A program made the translations under genes and the position numbers. Below are positions 48,800 to 57,058 of a stretch of 61,456 nucleotides of DNA, piece after piece (position 1 is the first letter of the stretch; every line of letters begins with the position of its first letter). The notes under the pieces were generated by a model that worked only from the letters and a program-made list of their open reading frames with translations, ran no database searches and was not told the origin of the DNA. Source of the DNA: a virus; IMG/VR virus record IMGVR_UViG_3300046559_000466, positions 1-61,456 of that record; one strand, 5' to 3'.

Positions 48800-49131
48800 C
48801 CCGCCTCGTCCTGCCGCAGCGCCGCCCAACGTTCACGCTCGACATGTGCGACGAGGCGGGCCGTCCGGACCTCACTGTCGCGTACTCGATTTTCGAGCCG
48901 CCCGATGCGCCGCCGCCGTACAGCGTGGCCGAGGTGTTTCTCACCTCGCGCAAGATCGGATCGAGCTTTGAGGCCATTGCGCGCGACGCCGCGATCCTGA
49001 TGTCGCTGGCGCTGCAGCACGGCTGTCCGCTCGACACGATCCGGCATGCGCTCACCCGCAACGCGGATGGCACGGCGCAAAGCCTGATGGGCCGGGTGGT
49101 GGATCGTATCAGCGAGGAGTCACGCGAATGA
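48796..49131 (+). CDS. Stand-alone TSCPD-domain protein
   Basis: 111 residues. VAEVFLTSRKIGSSFEAIAR, DAAILMSLALQHGCPLDTIR and HALTRNADGTAQSLMG match the TSCPD region normally found at the C-terminus of B12-dependent ribonucleotide reductases. No reductase gene is in the window. As a free domain it may bind the host enzyme, which is inference. ATGA overlaps both sides. Confidence 0.7.
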   Translation: MTRLVLPQRRPTFTLDMCDEAGRPDLTVAYSIFEPPDAPPPYSVAEVFLTSRKIGSSFEAIARDAAILMSLALQHGCPLDTIRHALTRNADGTAQSLMGRVVDRISEESRE

Positions 49132-49406
49132 TGAAGGTCGGCAAATGTCACGCACCTTTGGCCAATGGCAGCGATTGCCATGTCTGCCGGATTGCTCAGG
49201 CGCTCATCGCGGCCGAGCTTGCCTCGAACAACAAGGGGCCGCTCGACGCCAAGCGATGCGTTGAGGCTTTGACGGAAGTGCTCGCACGCTTCCTGTCCGA
49301 AGCAAACGAATTCGAGACGTGGGGATTTCTCACCGATCTCTATGGCATGAGCCGCCACTATCGCGATGAAGACGATCCGCTTGCACATCCGATGGGGCAC
49401 GCATGA
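49128..49406 (+). CDS. Hypothetical protein, 92 aa
   Basis: Starts MMKVGKCHAPLANGSDCHVC (CHVC, with further C/H spaced like a small metal site), then helices (KRCVEALTEVLARFLSEANE). No family recognised. ATGA overlaps both sides. Confidence 0.6.
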   Translation: MMKVGKCHAPLANGSDCHVCRIAQALIAAELASNNKGPLDAKRCVEALTEVLARFLSEANEFETWGFLTDLYGMSRHYRDEDDPLAHPMGHA

Positions 49407-49573
49407 TCCGCACAGTTGAAATCCATACGCCGCAGGAAGTTGACGCGATGGTCGAAAAATTACGCTCGCAGCTTCCGCGCTTGCTACGCGAACAGATCGT
49501 CAGGCCGTTTTGCATCGAGGATGACCTGAGAACGCTGGCGTACAACACACTGACTGACGAGAAGTGGCGATGA
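49403..49573 (+). CDS. 56-aa helical protein
   Basis: MIRTVEIHTPQEVDAMVEKL, RSQLPRLLREQIVRPFCIED. ATG overlaps the preceding stop and the TGA overlaps the methyltransferase ATG, both as ATGA, which is the main support. Confidence 0.62.
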   Translation: MIRTVEIHTPQEVDAMVEKLRSQLPRLLREQIVRPFCIEDDLRTLAYNTLTDEKWR

Positions 49574-50178
49574 TCGAAAACGGACCATTCGCTGGTCTGC
49601 AGCGCGAACGCTACGGCGTGATCCTGGCCGATCCGCCGTGGAAATTCGAGACGTGGGGATCGCAAGCAAATTCACCGACTGACGCCAATCGCTACTACGC
49701 GACGATGAGCATTGCGGAGATTGCCGCGCTTCCGATTGGCGACCTCGCTGCTCGCGATTGCGTGCTCCTGGTCTGGATCGTCTGGCCGACGATGCATCGC
49801 GCGCTCAACGTCATCGACTGCTGGGGCTTCACCTATAAGACGTGTGCGTTCGCGTGGATGAAGGCCAACGGCTCGCAGCTTCAGATGTTCGATGACGATG
49901 TGCCGGTGCAGATCGGCAACGGCTATTGGACGCGGGCCAACTCCGAGGTGTGTCTGCTTGCGACGCGCGGAAGTCCCAAGCGTCTGAACGCGGACGTGCG
50001 CCAGGGCATCATCGAGCCGCGTCGCGAGCACAGCCGCAAGCCCGACTGCATCCACGAGCGCATCGAGCGGCTGGTCGCTGGCCCCTACGTCGAACTGTTC
50101 GCGCGGCAGCGGCGACCCGGCTGGGATTGCTGGGGCAACGAGGTGGATAAATTCAACGAGCGAAGGGTGACCGCATGA
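49570..50178 (+). CDS. MT-A70 family adenine DNA methyltransferase
   Basis: 202 residues. Catalytic DPPW at 21-24 in GVILADPPWKFETWG; further family features YYATMSIAEIAALPIGDLAA, LLVWIVWPTMHRALN (motif X-like) and RREHSRKPDCIHERIERLV. Methylates adenine N6 in DNA, probably for protection from host restriction or regulation. Coupled by ATGA to both neighbours. Confidence 0.9.
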   Translation: MIENGPFAGLQRERYGVILADPPWKFETWGSQANSPTDANRYYATMSIAEIAALPIGDLAARDCVLLVWIVWPTMHRALNVIDCWGFTYKTCAFAWMKANGSQLQMFDDDVPVQIGNGYWTRANSEVCLLATRGSPKRLNADVRQGIIEPRREHSRKPDCIHERIERLVAGPYVELFARQRRPGWDCWGNEVDKFNERRVTA

Positions 50179-50438
50179 CCGACCATTTGACCCGCTGCGG
50201 CGTGCCGTTTGGCCCGATCAAGCTGCGCATCTTCGACCTGATCGTGACCCAGCCGGGCATCACCACGCGCGAGATCGCACGCACCATGTTCCCGTTACGC
50301 GAGGAGCATTCCGCACACGACAACGTTCGCACGCATATCCACCAGATCAATGTCGCGCTCGCCAACACGAGCTTCAGCATCAAGGGAAAATCCGGCAAGG
50401 GCTTCCGCTTGGTCTTCAAGACTGCGGTTGCTGCGTGA
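50175..50438 (+). CDS. Winged-helix DNA-binding protein
   Basis: 87 residues. GPIKLRIFDLIVTQPGITTR then EIARTMFPLREEHSAHDNVR and THIHQINVALANTSFSIKGK form a winged-helix HTH with a transcription-regulator wing (SGKGFRLVF). Small relatives are typical of alphaproteobacterial phages (recalled). ATGA overlap with the methyltransferase. Confidence 0.72.
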   Translation: MTDHLTRCGVPFGPIKLRIFDLIVTQPGITTREIARTMFPLREEHSAHDNVRTHIHQINVALANTSFSIKGKSGKGFRLVFKTAVAA

Positions 50439-50445
50439 GGTTCAC

Positions 50446-50781
50446 ATGAAAACCGGCGACACCGAGCACATCGATCCTGCCGGGCTGACAGCCTGGTTTT
50501 CCGAAGCGCAGCCCGGCGCGCGGCTCATCTATGCACGCGGCAATCTCGCGCGTGATCGTGGGACTGCGTTCTGCACCTACCCGGCCACGACGCTCGACGT
50601 CGTCGCGCGGCAAGTGCGGAACTGGGAGCACAAGGGCTTTGCGTTCCTGCTGCAGCGGCGCATACGCGACCAGCGGTACGCCTACATCGTCGTGCGTGCG
50701 CACGCGAAACGCAAGGAGATCGGGGACGAACGTGCAGAGCTTTCAGTGCGGCTGGGGGCAATGGCGGACGATGCTGCATGA
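50446..50781 (+). CDS. Hypothetical protein, 111 aa
   Basis: MKTGDTEHIDPAGLTAWFSE, AQPGARLIYARGNLARDRGT, then a basic helical half (QRRIRDQRYAYIVVRAHAKR). GAGG upstream of the ATG; a longer frame reads through the preceding gene and is rejected. ATGA overlap with the PriCT-2 gene. Confidence 0.6.
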   Translation: MKTGDTEHIDPAGLTAWFSEAQPGARLIYARGNLARDRGTAFCTYPATTLDVVARQVRNWEHKGFAFLLQRRIRDQRYAYIVVRAHAKRKEIGDERAELSVRLGAMADDAA

Positions 50782-51089
50782 CACCGGAACGCACCAAGAA
50801 TGATATCGAGGATGCATTGCAGTGCATCTCGCCAGATTGTTCGCAGGACGTTTGGTGGCGTGTCGCCGCTGCGATCTACGACGCTTTGGGCGACGAAGGT
50901 TTCGATCTTTTCGATGCGTGGTCGGCGACGGCGCGCAAGCCGGGCATGTATCCAGGTCGCCGGGCATGTTGGCGCAAGTGGGTGAACACCCGCAAATATT
51001 CCAAACGGTGGGGCAACTACAATAGCGACACGCGGCGACCGATTACGGTCGGGACACTGTTCTTCTATGCCGAGACGGGAGGCCGGTAA
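50778..51089 (+). CDS. PriCT-2 domain protein (primase-associated)
   Basis: 103 residues. DVWWRVAAAIYDALGDEGFD, LFDAWSATARKPGMYPGRRA, CWRKWVNTRKYSKRWGNYN and ITVGTLFFYAE match the PriCT-2 domain, normally the C-terminal domain of primases of mobile elements. Here it stands alone; the TOPRIM/helicase lies 1.5 kb further on. Stop and next ATG overlap (TAATG). Confidence 0.72.
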   Translation: MTPERTKNDIEDALQCISPDCSQDVWWRVAAAIYDALGDEGFDLFDAWSATARKPGMYPGRRACWRKWVNTRKYSKRWGNYNSDTRRPITVGTLFFYAETGGR

Positions 51090-51508
51090 TGATCTATCGC
51101 GGCCGATCCGATCTACGCGCGCATGGCCTCGAAATGTATCTCACGCTGCCGTGCGCCTGCCCTGGTCCTTGGTATCGGATCGTTGCGAAGCGGCAGGCAA
51201 ATGGCATCGAACGATTCCAGCTTCAATGTATGGACTGCGATCATCTCTGTGGCGGTTCGATTGCGCTCGCGAAGCTTTCCAAGGATGTGCAGCGCGCCGC
51301 TTCACGCATCGATGTCGGTAACCCCGCGCAGGCGTGCGCACGGTGTGGTGAAGCCGAGGCTGAGCTTCATCACTGGGCACCGTTTGCGGTGTTCAATGAT
51401 TTTGACCAATGGCCGACGTCCTGGTTATGCCGCAAGTGTCATTGGACGTGGCACACCCGGATGAACGGCTACCGGTGGGCACCTCCGTCAGGAGTGCGCG
51501 GGCCATGA
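51089..51508 (+). CDS. HNH-like Cys-rich protein
   Basis: 139 residues. C-terminal half CARCGEAEAELHHWAPFAVF, DQWPTSWLCRKCHWTWHTRM carries CxxC...HH...CxxC...H, the zinc-HNH arrangement of recombination-associated or homing nucleases. N-terminal CACPGPWYRIV and CMDCDH are further Cys pairs. Probably a structure-specific nuclease or DNA-binding protein. Confidence 0.68.
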   Translation: MIYRGRSDLRAHGLEMYLTLPCACPGPWYRIVAKRQANGIERFQLQCMDCDHLCGGSIALAKLSKDVQRAASRIDVGNPAQACARCGEAEAELHHWAPFAVFNDFDQWPTSWLCRKCHWTWHTRMNGYRWAPPSGVRGP

Positions 51509-52350
51509 CCGATCCCCGCCCCGCTCCGCTAGTCCCTCCCGAGGTCGATTTGCGCGACTTCGGGTTCATGCCGTTAGAGGGTGACCGGCTGCGCAAAAGT
51601 CGCACTTGGTTGCGTGCTGCAACCGACCCATGGGTGGCTTACGCGTGCATCAATTTGTGGATCGAGGCATGGCACCAAGTGCCCGCCGGATCGCTGCCCG
51701 GCGACCGGGTAGCTGTCGGCCGGATGTCGGGTAGCACCCCGAAGGTCTGGCGTCGCATTGCCGATCAGGTGCTCGATGGTTGGATCGGTCCATGTACCGA
51801 TGGGCGTTACTATCATCCGGTCGTATGCGAGAAGGCGCTTGATGCTTGGGAACGAAAAAGGAAACAGCGACAACGCACTAAGGCGGCGACGGATGCCGCA
51901 GCCGAACGCCGTCGCCAAGAGCGGCGCACATCCGTAACGGACGACAGCAGAATGGACGTAACGGACAACGTAACGGATCAAAGGAACCATCCGTTACGGA
52001 ATCCAAGGGACAGGGACAGAGACAGTAAGGGAAAAGAAGACTCCCTCTTCCCCTCCGGGGAAGAGGGCGAAACGCATTCTTCGCCCTTGAGGGGCGAAGC
52101 GAAAGAATCCGTAACGGACGTTTCACATGAAACGCAGGTCTATCGCCGAGGGAAAGAAATCCTCGGCGACAATACCGCCGCCCTGATCAAAAAACTCGTC
52201 AATGCCACCAACGGCGACTGGGCTGAAGCCCTCACAATCATCGAGATGGCCGCGAAGAAGGAAAACCCGCGCGAGTACATCGGTGGCGCAATCGTAAAAC
52301 GAAAACCAACCAGCAAAATGGACGAAGGCTATGGCGACTGGGCGCTGTGA
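51505..52350 (+). CDS. DUF1376-type replication protein
   Basis: 281 residues; start MTDPRPAPLVPPEVDLRDFG from the ATGA overlap. About 20-120 match DUF1376 (ATDPWVAYACINLWIEAWHQ, PAGSLPGDRVAVGRMSGSTP, DGWIGPCTDGRYYHPVVCEK), a domain of phage replication initiator-like proteins. Then a basic linker rich in Arg/Lys/Asp and a C-terminal helix with IGGAIVKRKPTSK. Followed by primase components. Confidence 0.72.
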   Translation: MTDPRPAPLVPPEVDLRDFGFMPLEGDRLRKSRTWLRAATDPWVAYACINLWIEAWHQVPAGSLPGDRVAVGRMSGSTPKVWRRIADQVLDGWIGPCTDGRYYHPVVCEKALDAWERKRKQRQRTKAATDAAAERRRQERRTSVTDDSRMDVTDNVTDQRNHPLRNPRDRDRDSKGKEDSLFPSGEEGETHSSPLRGEAKESVTDVSHETQVYRRGKEILGDNTAALIKKLVNATNGDWAEALTIIEMAAKKENPREYIGGAIVKRKPTSKMDEGYGDWAL

Positions 52351-52639
52351 CAGCGCACATGAGGCACTGCAAAAACTGCACATCGTTGTGCCACGTCAAA
52401 ACGTCGGCGCGTATCTCACGATATGCCCGCAATGCTCGCATCTGCGGCGCAAAAAACGCAATCGCTGCCTGTCGGTGAAGATCACCACCGATGCGGTGCT
52501 CTACCACTGCTTCCACTGCGACTGGAAAGGAGCCGAGTTCTATGGACAGCAAAGTGCTCGGCATGAAGGCCGCCGAGGCTTTCGAAACCCGCGGGATCAG
52601 TTGCGAGACGGCCGCGCGGTTCGAAATCTATACCGCTAG
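52331..52639 (+). CDS. Primase zinc-binding domain encoded separately
   Basis: 102 residues; GAAGG precedes the ATG. Core CPQCSHLRRKKRNRCLSVKI, TTDAVLYHCFHCDWKGAEFY is a CPxC...CxxC ribbon followed by WKG, the signature of DnaG/T7-type primase zinc domains. The frame then runs 98 bases into the helicase gene in another phase (residues about 72-102 are probably unimportant). In related phages the ribbon is fused to the helicase. Confidence 0.68.
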   Translation: MATGRCDSAHEALQKLHIVVPRQNVGAYLTICPQCSHLRRKKRNRCLSVKITTDAVLYHCFHCDWKGAEFYGQQSARHEGRRGFRNPRDQLRDGRAVRNLYR

Positions 52640-54110
52640 ATCGGTGCAAAATTCGAACGGCAGACGCGAAGTCGTGCCCGATCCAGACGGCAACATCATC
52701 GTCTTTCCAACTATCGAGCACGGTACCACCGTCGCCGAAAAATATCGCCGCATGCCGTGGGAAATCGAGGACGGCCGACCGCGCTTCTGGCAACGTGAAG
52801 GCGGACGCCGCACATTCTGGAATTCCGACGTCTTGGACGATCCCGCACTCACCGATGGCAGGATGCCGCTCGTCATCACCGAAGGCGAAGTCGATGGATT
52901 GACCGCAATCGAAAGCGGCTGGCCACTCACCGTCTCAGTGCCGGATGGCGCACCACCCGTGCCCGAAGGCCGTAAGCCTGACGATCTTGACCCTCTCGAT
53001 CCCGAAGCTGAGCGAACGAGCAAATTTCAGTTCATCTGGAATAATCGCGACCGCCTCAAGCCGATCAAACGATTCATCATCGCCAGCGACGACGACGAAC
53101 CCGGCCAACGTCTCGCCGCCGAACTCGTGCGCCGATTGTCGGCAGCACGCTGCCTGTACGTGACGTATCCGGAAGAGCCAAGAGTTCTCGGCAAGAACGG
53201 CAAGCTGCGCCCGTGCAAAGACCTCAACGAAGTCTGTATGCATTTCGGATTAGAGGCCGTGCGCGATGTGCTCAATAACGCCAAGCCATACCCAGTGCGC
53301 GGACTCTATCGGCTGTTCGACTATCCCGATCTGCCGCCGCTCGTCACCTACAAGACCGGCCTCGGAATGCTTGACCACAACCTCACGATCTTTCCCGGCG
53401 AGTTCATGGTAGTCACCGGGATTCCAGGCCACGGCAAAAGCACTTGGGTACTCAACATCGCGCGACAAATGTCCGACAAGCACGAATGGCGCACCGCGAT
53501 CTACTCGCCGGAAATGTCGATCATCCCCCACCTCCGCGACAAGCTGCGCCGCATCAAGCTCGGGCGTAGACCGTTCTACCTCGATCTCAACGAAATCGCC
53601 CGCGTCGATGGCTGGATCAACGATTGGTTTCTATTCATCGATGACGATCCAGCAGGCAACGATCTCGATACAGACCTCACGCTCGATTGGATTCTCGACC
53701 GTGCAACCGACGCAGTGTTGCGTGATGGCATACGCCTACTGATCATCGATCCCTGGAACGAGGTCGAACACGCGAGACGCAAGGACGAATCAACCGGGGA
53801 ATATATCGGCCGGGCGATCCGCATGCTGCGTCGATGGGGAAAACAATACGGTGTCGCCGTCATCGTCGTCGCACACCCAACCAAAGACGTCGGCAAGGAC
53901 GGCAAGTCGCGACCACCGACGCTGTACGACATCGATGGGTCCGCGCACTGGTACAACAAGCCCGACCATGGCGTCGTGATCTACACCGACGAGCCAAACA
54001 CCGCGACCGCGTACATCCGCAAAGTTCGGTTCGATGACTCAGGCTCAAAAGGCCACATCAAATTTCGCTTCGACGTCGAAGCCTGCGCCTACAAATCCCT
54101 GGATGACTGA
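52542..54110 (+). CDS. TOPRIM-helicase (DnaB/Twinkle-like replicative helicase-primase)
   Basis: 522 residues from MDSKVLGMKAAEAFETRGIS, with AAAGGAG nine bases upstream. TOPRIM motifs EGEVDG (about 112-117) and SDDDEPG (about 182-188). RecA-like domain from about 270: Walker A TGIPGHGKST (about 290), Walker B-type RLLIIDPW (about 405) and VIVVAHPTKD. Unwinds DNA at the fork and possibly primes, together with the zinc domain encoded just before it. Confidence 0.88.
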   Translation: MDSKVLGMKAAEAFETRGISCETAARFEIYTARSVQNSNGRREVVPDPDGNIIVFPTIEHGTTVAEKYRRMPWEIEDGRPRFWQREGGRRTFWNSDVLDDPALTDGRMPLVITEGEVDGLTAIESGWPLTVSVPDGAPPVPEGRKPDDLDPLDPEAERTSKFQFIWNNRDRLKPIKRFIIASDDDEPGQRLAAELVRRLSAARCLYVTYPEEPRVLGKNGKLRPCKDLNEVCMHFGLEAVRDVLNNAKPYPVRGLYRLFDYPDLPPLVTYKTGLGMLDHNLTIFPGEFMVVTGIPGHGKSTWVLNIARQMSDKHEWRTAIYSPEMSIIPHLRDKLRRIKLGRRPFYLDLNEIARVDGWINDWFLFIDDDPAGNDLDTDLTLDWILDRATDAVLRDGIRLLIIDPWNEVEHARRKDESTGEYIGRAIRMLRRWGKQYGVAVIVVAHPTKDVGKDGKSRPPTLYDIDGSAHWYNKPDHGVVIYTDEPNTATAYIRKVRFDDSGSKGHIKFRFDVEACAYKSLDD

Positions 54111-54878
54111 ATGACGAAGCACACACAGCGCCGACCTCGCCAGCGCAAAGCCAAGCCGCAACGCGTCCACGATCTGCGACCGCTCTACGGCCCGATCCCA
54201 GGCCAGCCGCAGATGGCTGCGCTTACCATCGAAGAACCGGGTGGCCTGCTCTCGACCGACCAAGCCACCCGCGAGATCGGGCAGCGACGCGACGGGCTGC
54301 TCGCCCATCCACGCGGTGAACACGAATGGGTGCCACCGATGCGGCCCACCATCATCGTCGCCCAAACCATTCGCGGCGATCCGCTCGGCAAGATGTTCGC
54401 TCGCCATCAGATCAATCCGGTGCGCTACGCCGCTGGCCGCAGCTACCAGGAACTCCACACCGTCAGCCAAGTCGGCCGCATCGCTGCCACCGATCCATCC
54501 CGCCCCTACGTGCAGGGTGGCCGCTTCGCCGAACTCATCACGGATCGCCAACGCCGGGCTGCTCGCCGCCTGCGGATGATCGATGCTGCGATTCTGAAAT
54601 ATCTCGGCTCGCTCGGGCTGTTCGTCGTCCGCACCGTCCTGATCGACTGCAAGCCGCTCGCAGCCGCAGCAGACCGCACAAAAACCGACAAATGGACGCG
54701 CGGCTTCCTGTTCTCGGCAAGCCTGACCATGATTGCGATCAAGCTCGGCATGGCCACCGTGGGCCTGGAACGCGAGGACACCGAAGCCAAAGCCGAGGCC
54801 GACCGCGCCAGGGCCAACCACGAGCGCCAGCAGGCACAACGGGTAGTGGGACCATCGTCCAAGGTTCGATCATCTTGA
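54111..54878 (+). CDS. Hypothetical phage protein, 255 aa
   Basis: Starts directly after the helicase stop. Basic N-terminus (MTKHTQRRPRQRKAKPQRVH), then FARHQINPVRYAAGRSYQEL, HTVSQVGRIAATDPSRPYVQ and RLRMIDAAILKYLGSLGLFV. Helical; no recognised family although this pattern is familiar from the ends of early operons, where late regulators lie (inference). Confidence 0.62.
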   Translation: MTKHTQRRPRQRKAKPQRVHDLRPLYGPIPGQPQMAALTIEEPGGLLSTDQATREIGQRRDGLLAHPRGEHEWVPPMRPTIIVAQTIRGDPLGKMFARHQINPVRYAAGRSYQELHTVSQVGRIAATDPSRPYVQGGRFAELITDRQRRAARRLRMIDAAILKYLGSLGLFVVRTVLIDCKPLAAAADRTKTDKWTRGFLFSASLTMIAIKLGMATVGLEREDTEAKAEADRARANHERQQAQRVVGPSSKVRSS

Positions 54879-54975
54879 CGGATGGGATGAAATGAGCGTA
54901 TTAAAAAAATCAGATTCGCGGAATCCGGGTTTTCTCCTTCCCTGGGTTTTCGTTGGTCACCCCGCAAACGATGCA

Positions 54976-55013
54976 CGCCGCCTCGGCTTTCCGCCCTGGC
55001 GGCGTTTGCTTTT
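54976..55013 (+). terminator. Candidate terminator of the rightward early operon
   Basis: Stem ACGCCGCC / GGCGGCGT with a 14-base loop, then TTGCTTTT. Lies 100 bases after the last gene of the operon. Confidence 0.5.
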
Positions 55014-55028
55014 GGGGAGCTTCCTCCC

Positions 55029-55220
55029 ATGATCGAGATCGTCTTCAGCATCAAAGCGCCGCGCTTCACTGCAGGCGTTGTCACGCGTGACAACCGGGTG
55101 ATCGCCGCTGCACCCATCGTGCGCAGGCTGATCGGCATGACCGATCAACAGGTCGCCGAGCAATGTCGCGCCAACGGCTGGACGCTCGAACACAGTGCGC
55201 CTGTCGTCAGCGATGACTGA
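55029..55220 (+). CDS. Hypothetical protein, 63 aa
   Basis: MIEIVFSIKAPRFTAGVVTR, RLIGMTDQQVAEQCRANGWT. Beta-then-helix pattern of a small domain. Overlaps the HNH gene start by 8 bases. Confidence 0.62.
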   Translation: MIEIVFSIKAPRFTAGVVTRDNRVIAAAPIVRRLIGMTDQQVAEQCRANGWTLEHSAPVVSDD

Positions 55221-55551
55221 GCCGCTGCAGCCACCCATTGCGCTCAAGGACTGGCGCAAGAACTGGTACGGCACCTCAATCTGGCAGCGACGTCGCACCC
55301 TGCAGCTACAGCAGCATCCCCTTTGCGCCATGTGCTTGGCACAGGGCGTCACCACGCTTGCTACCGTAGCTGACCACGTCGAGTCGCATGGTGGTGACTG
55401 GAATAAGTTTCGCCTCGGCAAGCTGCAGTCTGTCTGCAAGCCCTGCCATGACAGACACAAGCGTGTGCTCGATGAGCGTGGCTACACATGCGATGTGGAC
55501 AATGATGGCTGGCCTACGGACCCACGCCATCCAGCCAATCGTACTGCATAA
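55213..55551 (+). CDS. HNH endonuclease (packaging-module type)
   Basis: 112 residues from MTEPLQPPIALKDWRKNWYG. HPLCAMCLAQGVTTLATVAD, HVESHGGDWNKFRLGKLQSV and CKPCHDRHK give CxxC...H...H...CxxCH, the phage HNH pattern of genes next to terminases. Such nucleases assist cleavage at packaging. No terminase gene follows in the window, a point of note. Confidence 0.82.
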   Translation: MTEPLQPPIALKDWRKNWYGTSIWQRRRTLQLQQHPLCAMCLAQGVTTLATVADHVESHGGDWNKFRLGKLQSVCKPCHDRHKRVLDERGYTCDVDNDGWPTDPRHPANRTA

Positions 55552-55562
55552 GGAACGCCACC

Positions 55563-55964
55563 ATGCACGTCTACGTCACATGCAATACGACGAAGGTGAC
55601 CAAACGAATATTGAAGATGACGCGTCGTCTTCGGCACATCAAGCAAGTCGAAGTCGGCACGATGTTGAGCGATTGGCAAACACAAGACATGCATCGCCAT
55701 CGTCCTGGTACAAAACGATATAGAGGTCTAGGCAAAGCACTCACACTCGTGCGTCCGCATTCGTTGTACGAGATGGAGCACAGCAAAGCGTATGGGCGCA
55801 AGCTCACACGCATCGCCAAGCGGTCATCCCGATCCAAGCGCAAGAGAGACTACGTGCTGCCGACAAGTTACCTTCTAGCGTCCCAGCGTCCCATCTTGCG
55901 TGAGGTACTGCAGGACAAGCTCATAGGGCGCTTCCAAACGTTGAGAGACAGCATTCGTTGGTGA
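55563..55964 (+). CDS. Hypothetical basic protein, 133 aa
   Basis: MHVYVTCNTTKVTKRILKMT, then DMHRHRPGTKRYRGLGKALT and LTRIAKRSSRSKRKRDYVLP. Highly basic; nucleic-acid binding is possible. AGGAACGCCACC before the ATG. No family recognised. GC is lower than in neighbouring genes. Confidence 0.55.
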   Translation: MHVYVTCNTTKVTKRILKMTRRLRHIKQVEVGTMLSDWQTQDMHRHRPGTKRYRGLGKALTLVRPHSLYEMEHSKAYGRKLTRIAKRSSRSKRKRDYVLPTSYLLASQRPILREVLQDKLIGRFQTLRDSIRW

Positions 55965-56473
55965 AAGGTGGGGGGTAGGTGCCGCACTCCCGTCCTCGCG
56001 ATTGATGACTGATCCGAAAAGCATCCCCACATTCGACACGCGCCGCTCTCTCCATGCCGATCATCGGCACAGGCTCAGCAAAGGCAGGGGGGGGAGTGCC
56101 AAAAATTTTTGGATCGCCATTAGTCGCGGCGCGCCCGCAGTCATTTTTTAGCGCCCGCGAAATTGGCTTATGCCCCAATGGGTTTGGCGATCTGCCCGGC
56201 CGCACAAAGGCCGAGAGTCTGGCCAACGTTGGTTTGAGGTTAAGTGGTTGGCGCGCTGCCGGTTAGGATGCGGGCACGTTAACGCCGATCAGGCGTGACT
56301 CCTGTCCAGGTTGGACAAGGGTCGAATCGGGAACGAAGGCAGGACAGGCTGGGAGAGGTGCAGGTTAAAAGCCCTGCAGAGCTTGCTGGCGCGCTCGTGG
56401 GTGCGACTTTGGGGCGGCCCGCTGGGACCATGGCCCGGCGGGTCGTCGCCGCTGAGCGGCCGAGGGAAAAGGG
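55965..56473. other. Long intergenic stretch before the ParB-like gene
   Basis: About 510 bases. Contains a run of eight G, AT-rich AAAAATTTTT and a GC-rich inverted repeat near 56420. Short plus frames (56054-56266; 56295-56477, whose stop overlaps the next ATG as ATGA) have weak codon character and no ribosome site, so I do not call them. Could hold a promoter for the packaging-side genes. Confidence 0.35.
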
Positions 56474-57046
56474 ATGAAGCTGGCAATCGAGTATCGGCAG
56501 GCTGAGGCGCTCAAGCCCGATCCGCGTAATGCGCGGCTGCATTCGGACGCACAGATAGATCAGATCGCGACGTCCATTCGCCGGTTCGGGTTCGTCAACC
56601 CGGTGCTGGTGCGCGAGGGCGGCGAGATCATCGCGGGCGAAGGGCGCTGGCGAGCGGCACGCAAGCTCGGGCTGGCCGAGGTGCCGGTGATTGAGCTTCG
56701 CGATCTGACCGAGACGCAGTGCCGGGCGCTGGCGCTGGCCGACAACCGGATCGCGCTCAACGCGTCATGGGATGCCGAGCTACTGGCGCACGAGATTGGC
56801 GCGATGATCGCGAGCGGCGAGAAGGCGAGCGATCTGGGCTTCGACGTCAAGGAGATCGACGCGCTGATGCATCCTGATGTCGCGACGGTCGAACAGGTCA
56901 AGGTCGGCGCGCTGGAAGACCGGTTCTGGATCGCGGTGCGCGGGCCGCTGAAGGATCAGGCGCAGGCGCTGCACCGGCTGCGACAGGTGATGGCGGACTT
57001 CCCGGCCATCGAGGTCGAGCTAGGTACGACCGGGTACGAGGAGTGA
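56474..57046 (+). CDS. ParB-like nuclease-domain protein
   Basis: 190 residues, GAGGGAAAAGGG upstream of the ATG. N-terminal ParB/Srx domain: LKPDPRNARLHSDAQIDQIA, FGFVNPVLVREGGEIIAGEG, RWRAARKLGLAEVPVIELRD with the GEGRWRAAR core; then LADNRIALNASWD, and a C-terminal helical part. Proteins of this type precede terminases and methyltransferases in many alphaproteobacterial phages. Confidence 0.85.
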   Translation: MKLAIEYRQAEALKPDPRNARLHSDAQIDQIATSIRRFGFVNPVLVREGGEIIAGEGRWRAARKLGLAEVPVIELRDLTETQCRALALADNRIALNASWDAELLAHEIGAMIASGEKASDLGFDVKEIDALMHPDVATVEQVKVGALEDRFWIAVRGPLKDQAQALHRLRQVMADFPAIEVELGTTGYEE

Positions 57047-57058
57047 GACAATGCGCAG

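Noticed and set aside
56285-56400. tRNA-like GGTCGAATC segment
   Set aside because: The surrounding bases do not form acceptor, D and anticodon arms.
56295-56477. 60-codon frame ending in ATGA overlap with the ParB-like gene
   Set aside because: No ribosome site and weak coding character; the ParB-like gene has its own strong site.
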